Assembly: GCA_021813225.1 (NCBI GenBank)
Contig: JAKALH010000074.1
Location: 1 to 9,887 of the forward strand
Origin: Chloroflexota bacterium
Lineage (GTDB): Bacteria; Chloroflexota; Anaerolineae; J036; Brachytrichaceae
Reading direction: 5' to 3'
Length of the DNA: 9,887 nt
Positions 1 to 6,525 of this stretch are shown here, in pieces (within the stretch, counting starts at the first letter, position 1; every line of letters begins with the position of its first letter). The notes under the pieces were generated by a model, which saw nothing but the letters and a program-made list of their open reading frames with translations, had not been told where the DNA came from and searched no databases. The translations under genes and the position numbers were made by a program.

Positions 1-639
1 CCCGTAATGAAAACACAAGCCCAGCAGCCCGCCGACGGACAACCCGTTCGTGACCAGGATGTACAGCGTCAACAGCCCGGCGCTGGCGCCGCCGGCGAAA
101 GCGGCCAGGCTCACGCGGATGTTGTTGGTCATGATAAAAGCCGAGGCAGCCGGGCGCTTGTCCTCGGGCAGGTCGATCCACAATTCCCCCTTTCTGACGA
201 GTGGAATCAACGCTTTCGCGCCATTGTCGAATGTCCATTCTGCCGTATCCGGGCGCAGATAGACCAGTATCCCGTTGGCGATTGCTGGTACCGCTACCAT
301 GATCGCGGCCGCCAGGATATACGGAAGCAGTGCGCGGTAAGTGCGCGGGAATTGCCGCCACAAGAAGTCGACCAGGCCGGTCGCCCCGGCCGGTCGACCG
401 CGATAGACAGCCGAGTGAGCGCGCGCCACCAGTTGGTTCAGATAGGCTGTCACCGCTTGACCGCGGAAATCGCGTTGTGCGAGGGCGAAATCCGACGTTA
501 CGGTGCGATAAAGATTGCCGAGTTCCTCAAGTTCCCCGGCTGGCATGCGGCGAATCCCATTGCCCGCCGAATGCGCGATCAAGTCGCTCAGGCGCTCCCA
601 TTTCTCCCGGTTTGCTGCGATGAACTGATCGGCGTTCAC
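1..639 (-). CDS. SpoIIM/DUF95-family integral membrane protein, C-terminus cut off by the window edge
   Basis: Reading the minus strand from GTG at 639 gives 213 codons open to position 1. The N-terminal half is soluble and helical, with family-like features: an early W (about residue 15), the ELEELGNLYRTVTSDFALAQRDF block near 37-60, and LNQLVARAHSAVY near 68-80. Membrane segments follow at about 103-125 and 174-205, with TNNIRVSLAAFAGG just before the last. This pattern matches the SpoIIM (COG1300) family, whose members are about 330 aa, so roughly a third is missing. The family is named for a Bacillus engulfment protein, but in non-sporulating bacteria it usually accompanies RDD, DUF58 and MoxR genes and its role is unclear. 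An in-frame TGA four codons upstream (the stop of the hydrolase gene) fixes GTG as the first possible start; only 12 nt separate the genes, so it is probably the last visible gene of the operon. No strong ribosome binding site is seen. Confidence 0.82.
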   Translation of the reverse strand, partial: MNADQFIAANREKWERLSDLIAHSAGNGIRRMPAGELEELGNLYRTVTSDFALAQRDFRGQAVTAYLNQLVARAHSAVYRGRPAGATGLVDFLWRQFPRTYRALLPYILAAAIMVAVPAIANGILVYLRPDTAEWTFDNGAKALIPLVRKGELWIDLPEDKRPAASAFIMTNNIRVSLAAFAGGASAGLLTLYILVTNGLSVGGLLGLCFHYG

Positions 640-651
640 GATGTTGTAATC

Positions 652-1458
652 TCACGACCCGGCTAGAAAATCTGACAAGGCGGTGTTGAATGCGGCAGGA
701 TTCTCAAGCGGGCTGAGATGGCCGGCCTGAGGAATCATGATGAAGCGTGGATTCGCCGGTAAGCGCTCGACCATGTAGTGGGCATCCGCGGGAGGCGTCG
801 TCTGATCCTTTTCGCCGACGATGACCAGCGTGGGTATATCGATGGTTGCAAGTGTTTGCGTGGAATCCGGGCGCCCCGCCAGAGCGTGCAGCGTGGCGAT
901 GATGCCCTGAGCGGATGTGCTCTCGATCATCCGGCGCACGGACACGCCAATGACATCGTCGCGGTGCTGCCGCGCCAGCAATCCGTTGATCATGCTGGTC
1001 GAGATCGCCTTGGCTCCCTCCGCCTTGACGGTATCTGCCTGTGCCTGGCGGCGCGCGAGAACTTCAGGCGTATCGGGCGTGGCTTTGGTGTCAGCCAGAA
1101 CCAGTCGCGCGAAACGCCCTGGCTGCCTGCGCCACATTGCAAATGCAATATACCCGCCCATCGAAAGGCCGCATAGCGTCACCGGCTTGCGCGGCGCCAG
1201 TTGATCCAGCAGGGCGAGCAGGTCGCCGGCCATGCGATCCAGCGTCATCGATTGATTGTCATTTGGTACAACTGCGCTCGTGCCGCCATGGCCGCGCAGA
1301 TCGGGAGCAATGCAGTGGTAATGCGCGCTGAAGACGGCCATCTGGTTCGTCCACATGCTGTGATCGAATGGAAAACCGTGAACGAACAGGATGACTTCGG
1401 GCTGTGCCGCACCGCGCTCGTCAACGAACATGCGCAGGCCGTCAATCGTGTAATACAT
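652..1458 (-). CDS. alpha/beta-hydrolase fold enzyme (3-oxoadipate enol-lactonase-like)
   Basis: A 268-aa cytoplasmic alpha/beta hydrolase of normal length. The oxyanion region is HGFPFDHSMW at 27-36, followed by DLRGHGGT at 53-60. The nucleophile elbow is GLSMGG with Ser99; the acid is Asp218 in VGEKD; the catalytic His is His247 in AGHLSPLENP. The layout resembles PcaD-type enol-lactonases and general esterases, but the substrate cannot be read from sequence and I do not claim beta-ketoadipate metabolism, since no other genes of that pathway are present. The ATG at 1458 is supported by a TGGAG Shine-Dalgarno at 1472-1468, 9 nt upstream, one of the few clear ones in the window. It lies 35 nt after the GGPP synthase and 12 nt before the SpoIIM-like gene, so all are probably cotranscribed. 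Sure of the fold and triad, unsure of the reaction. Confidence 0.92.
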   Translation of the reverse strand: MYYTIDGLRMFVDERGAAQPEVILFVHGFPFDHSMWTNQMAVFSAHYHCIAPDLRGHGGTSAVVPNDNQSMTLDRMAGDLLALLDQLAPRKPVTLCGLSMGGYIAFAMWRRQPGRFARLVLADTKATPDTPEVLARRQAQADTVKAEGAKAISTSMINGLLARQHRDDVIGVSVRRMIESTSAQGIIATLHALAGRPDSTQTLATIDIPTLVIVGEKDQTTPPADAHYMVERLPANPRFIMIPQAGHLSPLENPAAFNTALSDFLAGS

Positions 1459-1493
1459 CGTGAACGACTCCAGTAGATGAGCAGTCTGTCAGT

Positions 1494-2558
1494 TTACGCG
1501 CTGCGGCCCAGCAGGCTCTCTGCCAGCGCATACAAGACATCCGCGGCAGGACCCTCGATGCCGGCAGCGCCAAGCGCCTGAAGCGATTTCACATAAGCCT
1601 CATGCGCGGCACTCTCGGTATATTCGCGACCTTCGTTTTCTTCAATCAACTGGCGCAGCAGCGACAGGTCGTCTGCGCCGGGAATCGTCCGGCGGAAATA
1701 CAGTTCGCGCAACTGCTGGTTCCGTTCCGCGGCATACAAAACCGGCAGGGTTTTCTTGTGATGGCTCAGGTCGCTGTCCTGTTTGCCGGTCACCGCCGGG
1801 TCGCCCCAGATGCCCAGTATGTCATCCTGCAATTGGAATGCAATCCCGAGCCATGCGCCAAAGCCGGCCAGCGCGCTGATGCGCGCGGCGGGTGCGCCGG
1901 CCAGGATGGCCCCGATCGCGCAGGCGGCCTGGGTCAGCGCGCCCGTTTTGCCCTTGATCATTGCCATGTACTCTGTCGCAGAGACATCCGACCGCTTCTC
2001 AAAACTCAAATCCAGGTGCTGGCCGATTGTCAACGCCATGGCGGCTTCATCGAACACCTTCAGCGCCTGTAACACATGCGCCGCGCGCGCGCCGCGCGAG
2101 AGCGCAGCCTGCATAGCCAGGTGCGCCAGTGTGAACATCGCGTCGCCGCTGTTGATAGCCTGTGCGTCTCCCCACAGCTTCCAGAGTGTCGCCCGCCCGC
2201 GGCGCAGTTCATCGCGGTCTTCGATGTCGTCGTGTATGAGCGAGAAATTGTGCATGAGTTCGATGGCGGCGGCTGCCGGCAGCGCATTCCCTGCAGTTCC
2301 ACCGCATGCTTCGCAGCACAGCAGGACCAGCACCGGGCGCAGGCGCTTCCCGCTGTAAACCTGCACCGGCGTGCCGTCGGCATTGGCAAAGCCCAGGTGG
2401 TATCTCAACATGGTCACGAAGATGTCAGGTTGACCGACATCAAATCCCGATTGCGCCAGGTCGTCGTGCAGATTGTTGACGATATGGCGCATCTCCTCTT
2501 CGATCAGAGGTACAACCAGCTCGATGTAGCTATTTAGATTCGACCCTGAGTCCATCAT
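1494..2558 (-). CDS. trans-isoprenyl diphosphate synthase, probably geranylgeranyl diphosphate synthase
   Basis: A 354-aa all-alpha polyprenyl synthetase that condenses isopentenyl diphosphate with allylic diphosphates in the cytoplasm. Visible motifs are GKRLRP at 70-75, the first aspartate-rich motif DDIED at 110-114, GKTGAL around Lys204, and the second motif QLQDDILGIWGD (Asp245, Asp246), followed by KKT at 268-270. Chain length: the first motif has no two-residue insertion, and a single aromatic residue (Phe105) lies five residues before it with Ser at -4. That is the arrangement of type I (archaeal-type) GGPP synthases, so a C20 product is favoured over C15; this is inference from known family rules. 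Two ATGs stand side by side at 2558 and 2555 and either may be used. The 5' end overlaps the PAP2 gene by 29 nt. GGPP would feed carotenoids, quinone side chains or longer prenyls; the phosphatase upstream suggests that prenyl diphosphates are also hydrolysed. Confidence 0.93.
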   Translation of the reverse strand: MMDSGSNLNSYIELVVPLIEEEMRHIVNNLHDDLAQSGFDVGQPDIFVTMLRYHLGFANADGTPVQVYSGKRLRPVLVLLCCEACGGTAGNALPAAAAIELMHNFSLIHDDIEDRDELRRGRATLWKLWGDAQAINSGDAMFTLAHLAMQAALSRGARAAHVLQALKVFDEAAMALTIGQHLDLSFEKRSDVSATEYMAMIKGKTGALTQAACAIGAILAGAPAARISALAGFGAWLGIAFQLQDDILGIWGDPAVTGKQDSDLSHHKKTLPVLYAAERNQQLRELYFRRTIPGADDLSLLRQLIEENEGREYTESAAHEAYVKSLQALGAAGIEGPAADVLYALAESLLGRSA

Positions 2559-3279
2559 ATTGCGCTGTTTTAACCGAGTCTAAATACCGGCGCACCATCA
2601 GCGCCAGCATGAGCCAGAACGTGCCGAGGAAATACCCGGCCAGGACATCGCTGGGCCAGTGCACGCCCAGGTACAACCGGCCGAAACCGACTCCGGCAAT
2701 GGTGAATATCGCAAAGACGAGTGTAACCCATTTGACGACAGGCGTTCGCCACGCAATGACGGACAGCGCCCCATACGTGACAAGCACCGTACAGGCATGC
2801 CCGCTTGGGAAGGAGTAGCGCTGGAAAGACATCTGCACTTCCGGCAGGAGCTGCTCGATACGTTCCACTTCTGGCGGCAGACGCCCGATGGCGATGCGCA
2901 TCAGAATATCGAACCCGACGGCGCCGCCGAATGCCAGCAGCGGCCAGGCGGACTGCACAACGGGTAAAAGGCGCTGCCGGCTGGTCGTTGCCTGGCGGAA
3001 AGCGGGCTCCTGCATGGCATGTCTGAGTTCCACCAGGCTCAATACCGCGCAGATGATCATGGTCGGTACCGCCGACCCGATAAAGGTCAACACCGAGATG
3101 GCATGAGTCATGAATGTCGTGCGCACTGCCATGGCGATTGTCAGTATCAGCCAGTCTCCGGGTGCATGGTGTGCGGCAATGACCAGCGCAGTCAGGACTG
3201 CCAGACCCAGCAGGCAGAGTATAGCGATAGCGCTCAGCAATCGAATGCTCAGCGCGCCGATGGTGTGAGCGGTTTTCAT
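2530..3279 (-). CDS. PAP2-superfamily membrane phosphatase with a degenerate first phosphatase motif
   Basis: A 249-aa membrane protein with hydrophobic segments near 14-36, 43-56, 60-83, 111-127, 163-176, 183-198 and 212-229. PAP2 motif C2 is intact (PSGH, 158-161, general His161), as is C3 (GRxxxxxHxxxD: Arg201, nucleophile His207, Asp211). Motif C1, normally KxxxxxxRP, reads RIAIGRLPP from Arg128: Lys is replaced by Arg and the conserved Arg by Pro135. Family members dephosphorylate undecaprenyl diphosphate, phosphatidate or similar lipids at the membrane. Overlap with the GGPP synthase points to a prenyl diphosphate substrate, but that is inference. An unusually long polar stretch separates C1 from C2 (about 137-157). 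It is the first gene of the minus-strand operon. ATG 3279 has no obvious Shine-Dalgarno. Catalysis could be intact because both histidines are present, but phosphate binding should differ from the standard family. Confidence 0.88.
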   Translation of the reverse strand: MKTAHTIGALSIRLLSAIAILCLLGLAVLTALVIAAHHAPGDWLILTIAMAVRTTFMTHAISVLTFIGSAVPTMIICAVLSLVELRHAMQEPAFRQATTSRQRLLPVVQSAWPLLAFGGAVGFDILMRIAIGRLPPEVERIEQLLPEVQMSFQRYSFPSGHACTVLVTYGALSVIAWRTPVVKWVTLVFAIFTIAGVGFGRLYLGVHWPSDVLAGYFLGTFWLMLALMVRRYLDSVKTAQYDGLRVESK

Positions 3280-3334
3280 GAACTGTGATGTTGTTATCAG
3301 GCCCTCAATGTATTTGCAGCGGACTTAACCGGTT

Positions 3335-3340
3335 GATAAT
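3335..3340 (+). promoter_or_regulatory. putative -10 element (GATAAT) for a leaderless aminotransferase mRNA
   Basis: GATAAT matches the sigma-70 -10 consensus at five of six bases and ends 6 nt before ATG 3347. Transcription would begin at or next to the start codon, and no Shine-Dalgarno is present. The -35 side is weak (TTGCAG at 3314-3319, 15-nt spacer). An 8-bp palindrome AACCGGTT lies just upstream at 3327-3334. Confidence 0.35.
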
Positions 3341-3346
3341 TATGGC

Positions 3347-4171
3347 ATGATTATGACCTTCGAAGCGGGCGGCGCAGCGCTGCGCCGTATGCCAGATGCG
3401 GTTTCCATGACCGCTGCCTCTGCACTGTTGCCGCAGGGTTCATATACCACCTTCCGCACGTATTCCGGCAATCGCATACTCAGGCTGGAACAGCATGTGC
3501 GCCGCCTGAATGAATCGGCACAACTGGTAGACCTGCACGGCAATCTCGACTTAACCGTTGTACGCGCTGCGGTCGCTCAGGCGATCGGCCTGGCTGGATA
3601 TACCGAAGCGCGCCTGCGACTGACGTTTGCGCCGCCCCTGTTTTTCCTGAGCATCGAACCGTTTGATCCGTATCCCCGCGAGTACTACGAAGCAGGCGTG
3701 CGCTGTGTCACGCTCAACGCACATCGTGATAATCCGCATGCCAAGAGCACGACGTTTATCGCACCTGCAGGCAGTGCCTACAAAACGCTTCCGCAGGGCG
3801 TCCATGAGGGATTGATGGTCGATGCCGATGGCGCGGTGCTGGAAGGTCTCAGCAGCAGCTTCTTCGCATTGCTGGACAATGTTCTGCACACGGAACAAAG
3901 CCGGGCGCTGGTCGGCGTTACACAGGAGCTGGTGCTGGAGATTGCTGCGTCGGTCGCCCCGGAAGTTCATTTATCGCACGTTGCGGTCTATCGAGATGAC
4001 CTGCCGCGTCTCAGCGAGTGCTTCATCACGAGTGTTTCACGCGAGATCATGCCGGTCGTTGAGATCGACGGCCTCTGTATCGCCGGCGGCCTGCCCGGGC
4101 CGCTCACGCGCAGGTTGATGCGCGGTCTGAGCGAGTTGATCAACCGTGAAGCACAGAGCCTGCCGATTTAG
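3347..4171 (+). CDS. class IV PLP-dependent aminotransferase/lyase (PabC/BCAT-like)
   Basis: A 274-aa fold-type IV PLP enzyme. The N-terminal domain shows GSYTTFRTYSGNR at 31-43 and HVRRLNESA at 50-58. The PLP lysine is most likely Lys133 in HAKSTT. Glu166 in LEG lies 33 residues later, the same spacing as Lys to Glu in E. coli 4-amino-4-deoxychorismate lyase. The family includes branched-chain and D-amino-acid aminotransferases and PabC; which one this is cannot be settled. Oddities: the usual Asn five residues after the Glu is Ser171 (LSSSFF), and the usual GxTR before the C-terminal helix is GVTQ (Gln193). ATG codons at 3347 and 3353 are both possible; a later start at Met15 or Met21 would remove a non-conserved leader. 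It is a single-gene unit, divergent from the PAP2 operon and convergent on the LCP gene with a 2-bp gap. Confidence 0.87.
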   Translation: MIMTFEAGGAALRRMPDAVSMTAASALLPQGSYTTFRTYSGNRILRLEQHVRRLNESAQLVDLHGNLDLTVVRAAVAQAIGLAGYTEARLRLTFAPPLFFLSIEPFDPYPREYYEAGVRCVTLNAHRDNPHAKSTTFIAPAGSAYKTLPQGVHEGLMVDADGAVLEGLSSSFFALLDNVLHTEQSRALVGVTQELVLEIAASVAPEVHLSHVAVYRDDLPRLSECFITSVSREIMPVVEIDGLCIAGGLPGPLTRRLMRGLSELINREAQSLPI

Positions 4172-4173
4172 CT

Positions 4174-5343
4174 TCAGGGCGAGGTTGTGTTGGTGGGCGT
4201 CGCCGTCGCCGTGCTGCTGATGGCGGTACTTGCGGATCCCGCCTGGGTCTCTGCGGCGCCGTTCAATGCCGTGGAGAAAAAAGAGTCGCGCAGTTGTGCG
4301 ATCTTCGCGCGAATCGGCACCTGTACCCATTGCGGAGGGTCGATCATCGTCGATGCAAAGGTCGAGTAGGTCTGGTCCAGAACCGCCATCTTGATGTGGT
4401 TGCGATCCACTTTCTGCGCCAGCGCCGCCAGTTGCTGCATCTGGTCGAGGGTCAGATCAGTCTTTACCGATTGGTTCAATTTCTCAATCAACTGCGGGGC
4501 GTTGGCGAGCAGCGACAGAAACACCTTTGGGTCGGACAACTTGTCCTTAACGGCCATCATGACCAGTTGCTGGTCGCGCGCGCGGTCAAAGTCGCCATTC
4601 ACCAGGCTGTGACGTGTGCGCGCGAACTTAAGCGCGGTTGCGCCATCCATGCGGTGAGTGCCCTTGGTGATGCTGAATATCTCAGTCCCGTAATTGCTGG
4701 TGGGGTACTCCGGGTCGTAGATATCCATTGGCACATCGACGGTAATACCGCCAATCTGGTCGATGAAGTATTCGAATGCCGAGAAGTTCACCCGCACATA
4801 GAAGTTGATAGGAATACCCAGCAATTGCTCGACGGTTTTGCGCGCCAGTTCCGGCCCGCCGCCGGGGTAGTTGTAGGCATCTCCCAGGAAGTTGGCCGTG
4901 TTGATACGCCCGTTGTCGTATCCGGGAATAGGCACCCACAGGTCGCGCGGGATAGACAGGATGCCGGCCTGCATCGTGACCGGATCAAGCGTCAGGATGA
5001 TCATGGTATCGGTACGGCCGGGGTCTTTCTCGCCGATGCGCTGATCGATGCCTGTGACCAGGATGTTGACGCGCTCCTTGCCGTTCCACGGGCGCGGCAG
5101 AATAAGCGCCTGCGGTGTTGCGGCAACCGGCGTACCAGCCGCCGCAACCGGCGCTGGAGTGGTGTAGAAGTCGATATTAACCTGCATGGTGGAGCCGTAG
5201 TTGCACAGCCAGTTTGCGGCCAGTTCTCCGCCGGCGCAGAAATTGTAGGCAAGACGGTTAGCCAGCACACTCGCGGCGATACCGATGACCAGTATCGCCG
5301 CAAATCCCCTGAACAACTTCCCTTTCAGCATGGTTGCGATCAC
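4174..5343 (-). CDS. LytR-CpsA-Psr (LCP) family cell-wall glycopolymer ligase
   Basis: A 389-aa protein with one N-terminal membrane anchor (about 13-30) and an extracytoplasmic LCP domain at about 91-270. Hallmarks are VNILVTGID (92-100), RTDTMIILTLDP (110-121, Arg110 and Asp112), SIPRDLWVP (130-138, Arg133), GRINTA (Arg146), IGGITVDVP (197-205) and KFARTRHS (239-246) with GDFDR at 250-254. LCP proteins transfer undecaprenyl-linked glycopolymers to peptidoglycan or other surface acceptors. The usual RQ after that block reads DQ here (Asp257). A Pro/Ala linker (about 62-84) follows the anchor, and the last 30 residues are a Ser/Thr/Ala/Pro-rich tail of the kind that may be glycosylated. The GTG at 5343 or the ATG at 5331 could be the start; a -10-like TATATT just upstream suits GTG in a leaderless message. 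It is transcribed alone, divergent from psuG. Confidence 0.92.
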   Translation of the reverse strand: MIATMLKGKLFRGFAAILVIGIAASVLANRLAYNFCAGGELAANWLCNYGSTMQVNIDFYTTPAPVAAAGTPVAATPQALILPRPWNGKERVNILVTGIDQRIGEKDPGRTDTMIILTLDPVTMQAGILSIPRDLWVPIPGYDNGRINTANFLGDAYNYPGGGPELARKTVEQLLGIPINFYVRVNFSAFEYFIDQIGGITVDVPMDIYDPEYPTSNYGTEIFSITKGTHRMDGATALKFARTRHSLVNGDFDRARDQQLVMMAVKDKLSDPKVFLSLLANAPQLIEKLNQSVKTDLTLDQMQQLAALAQKVDRNHIKMAVLDQTYSTFASTMIDPPQWVQVPIRAKIAQLRDSFFSTALNGAAETQAGSASTAISSTATATPTNTTSP

Positions 5344-5349
5344 GCCGTG

Positions 5350-5355
5350 AATATA
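5350..5355 (-). promoter_or_regulatory. putative -10 element (TATATT) for the LCP gene
   Basis: On the minus strand TATATT is followed by 6 nt and then GTG 5343. A start site about 7 nt downstream would fall on the start codon. No convincing -35 hexamer is seen 16-18 nt upstream. Confidence 0.3.
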
Positions 5356-5374
5356 CCATCAATAACACCGCGGA

Positions 5375-5387
5375 CTGTACGTTACAG
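5375..5387. promoter_or_regulatory. small dyad in the LCP/psuG divergent region
   Basis: CTGTA and TACAG form 5-bp inverted arms around CGT. It lies about 30 nt upstream of the LCP start and about 85 nt upstream of psuG, where an operator for divergent promoters could sit. It looks superficially like CTGT-N8-ACAG LexA boxes, but the inner spacing is 5 nt, so I do not call it a LexA site. It may be chance. Confidence 0.18.
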
Positions 5388-5458
5388 CAACGGTCGCGCC
5401 GCGTTTACCCGATTTACCGCGCATGACGAAAGCACTGAGCAGTAGAAGCGCCTTCATA

Positions 5459-5464
5459 TAGAAT
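5459..5464 (+). promoter_or_regulatory. putative -10 element (TAGAAT) for psuG
   Basis: TAGAAT (overlapping TATAGA) ends 9 nt before ATG 5474, giving a predicted leader of only a few nucleotides. The same hexamer precedes two other genes in the window at 7-13 nt. The -35 region is not recognisable. Confidence 0.33.
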
Positions 5465-5473
5465 CGAGCCACC

Positions 5474-6376
5474 ATGCACGAATACGTCTATTTGCAGGAT
5501 GTCGAAGCGGCCATCGCCGCTCACCGGCCGGTGGTTGCGCTGGAATCGACGCTCATCACTCACGGATTTGCCTACCCGCGCAACGTGCAGACGGCGACGC
5601 AGATCGCGCAGGCCGTTATTGAAGCAGGCGCGCAGCCGGCTACCGTTGCGGTACTGGGCGGCATCGTCCGAATAGGGCTGGCGCCGGATGAGGTCGAGTC
5701 ACTGGGCGCCAATAAGTCAGCGCGTAAATGCAGTGTGCGCGATCTGGGTATCGTCGCTGGTCTGGGGCTTGACGGCTCAACGACTGTTGCCGCAACCATG
5801 TTCATTGCGGCCCGGGCGGGCATCGCTGTCTTTGCAACCGGCGGTATCGGCGGCGTTCACCGCGGTCACCCCTTCGATGTCAGCGCTGATCTGACCGAAC
5901 TGGGCCGCACCCCGGTGACCGTCGTTTGTGCCGGGCCTAAGGCACTGCTCGACCTGCCGCTGACTTTCGAACATCTGGAGACGCTGGGCGTGCCGGTTAT
6001 CGGCTACGGCACGGATGAAATACCCGCGTTCTATTCCCGCAGCAGCGGGCTGCGCGCGGACATACGGGTGGATGACCCGGCTGACCTGGCCGCAGTGATT
6101 CAGGCGCGCCGTGCGATGGGATTGCCCGGCGGGGAACTCGTATGCGTGCCGGTCCCGGCTGATGCTGAGTTGCCGCGCGATACGGCAGAGCAGGCGATCG
6201 TTGCGGCGCAGCGACTTGCGGATGAGCAAGGCATCCACGGTGCGGCGTCTACGCCGTTTCTCCTCGACCAGATCGCCCGGCTCACACGCGGTGCCAGCGT
6301 CCGCGCCAACATCGCATTGCTGATTAACAATGCCCGTGTTGCGTCGCAACTGGCCGGCGCGCTGGCCGCGTCCTGA
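5474..6376 (+). CDS. psuG: pseudouridine-5'-phosphate glycosidase
   Basis: A 300-aa full-length PsuG (IndA/YeiN family). It cleaves pseudouridine 5'-phosphate reversibly to uracil and ribose 5-phosphate in the cytoplasm. The catalytic set is visible with spacing close to the E. coli enzyme: Glu24 in ALESTLITHG (E. coli Glu31), the Schiff-base Lys85 in KCSVRD (Lys93), Asp139 in DVSADL (Asp149), Lys156 in AGPKAL (Lys166) and Asn279 near the C-terminus (Asn289). Glycine-rich ATGGIGGVHRG at 121-131 is typical of the family. Pathway use normally needs pseudouridine kinase PsuK, often adjacent or fused; no kinase lies beside it here. It is monocistronic, divergent from the LCP gene and convergent with the zinc-ribbon gene. 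No Shine-Dalgarno is seen before ATG 5474. I see no intrinsic terminator on the plus strand after its stop. Confidence 0.96.
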   Translation: MHEYVYLQDVEAAIAAHRPVVALESTLITHGFAYPRNVQTATQIAQAVIEAGAQPATVAVLGGIVRIGLAPDEVESLGANKSARKCSVRDLGIVAGLGLDGSTTVAATMFIAARAGIAVFATGGIGGVHRGHPFDVSADLTELGRTPVTVVCAGPKALLDLPLTFEHLETLGVPVIGYGTDEIPAFYSRSSGLRADIRVDDPADLAAVIQARRAMGLPGGELVCVPVPADAELPRDTAEQAIVAAQRLADEQGIHGAASTPFLLDQIARLTRGASVRANIALLINNARVASQLAGALAAS

Positions 6377-6465
6377 AGGATGGACAGCGGCGCAGCAAGT
6401 TCTACAAAACGCCGAAAGTCAACTGCCTGATGCAGGTAGACAGCGCGCGGTTACTGCGGTTATAT

Positions 6466-6507
6466 AAAAAAACGGCTGACAGGCGAATGAACCCGCCGGT
6501 CAGGCCG
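6466..6507 (-). terminator. Rho-independent terminator of the zinc-ribbon gene
   Basis: On the minus strand, 18 nt after the TAA at 6528-6526, a GC-rich hairpin spans 6507-6473. CGGC pairs with GCCG, TGAC with GTCA and GGCG with CGCC, with one bulged G and one mismatch, around an 8-nt loop. Seven consecutive T residues follow at 6472-6466. There is no T-run on the plus-strand side, so it should stop only minus-strand transcription and does not serve psuG. Confidence 0.85.
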
Positions 6508-6525
6508 CGGGCGAAGCTGTGACAC

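Noticed and set aside
7..666. 219-codon plus-strand open frame at the left edge
   Set aside because: It is antisense to a minus-strand frame with clear SpoIIM-family sequence and membrane segments, and its own translation is low-complexity with no recognisable domain.
3327..3334. AACCGGTT palindrome in the divergent PAP2/aminotransferase gap
   Set aside because: Only 8 bp with no extension of symmetry; expected by chance too often to call an operator.
5375..5387. LexA (SOS) box
   Set aside because: The half-sites CTGT and ACAG are spaced 5 nt apart instead of 8, and neither flanking gene is a DNA-damage gene; kept only as an unassigned dyad.
4294..5445. 383-codon plus-strand open frame
   Set aside because: It is the complement of the LCP gene, whose motifs are unmistakable; long antisense frames are expected at this GC content.
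6431..6443. Short inverted repeat near CTGC-CTGA-TGCAG after psuG as a possible psuG terminator
   Set aside because: A very short stem with no following T-run; not a credible terminator.
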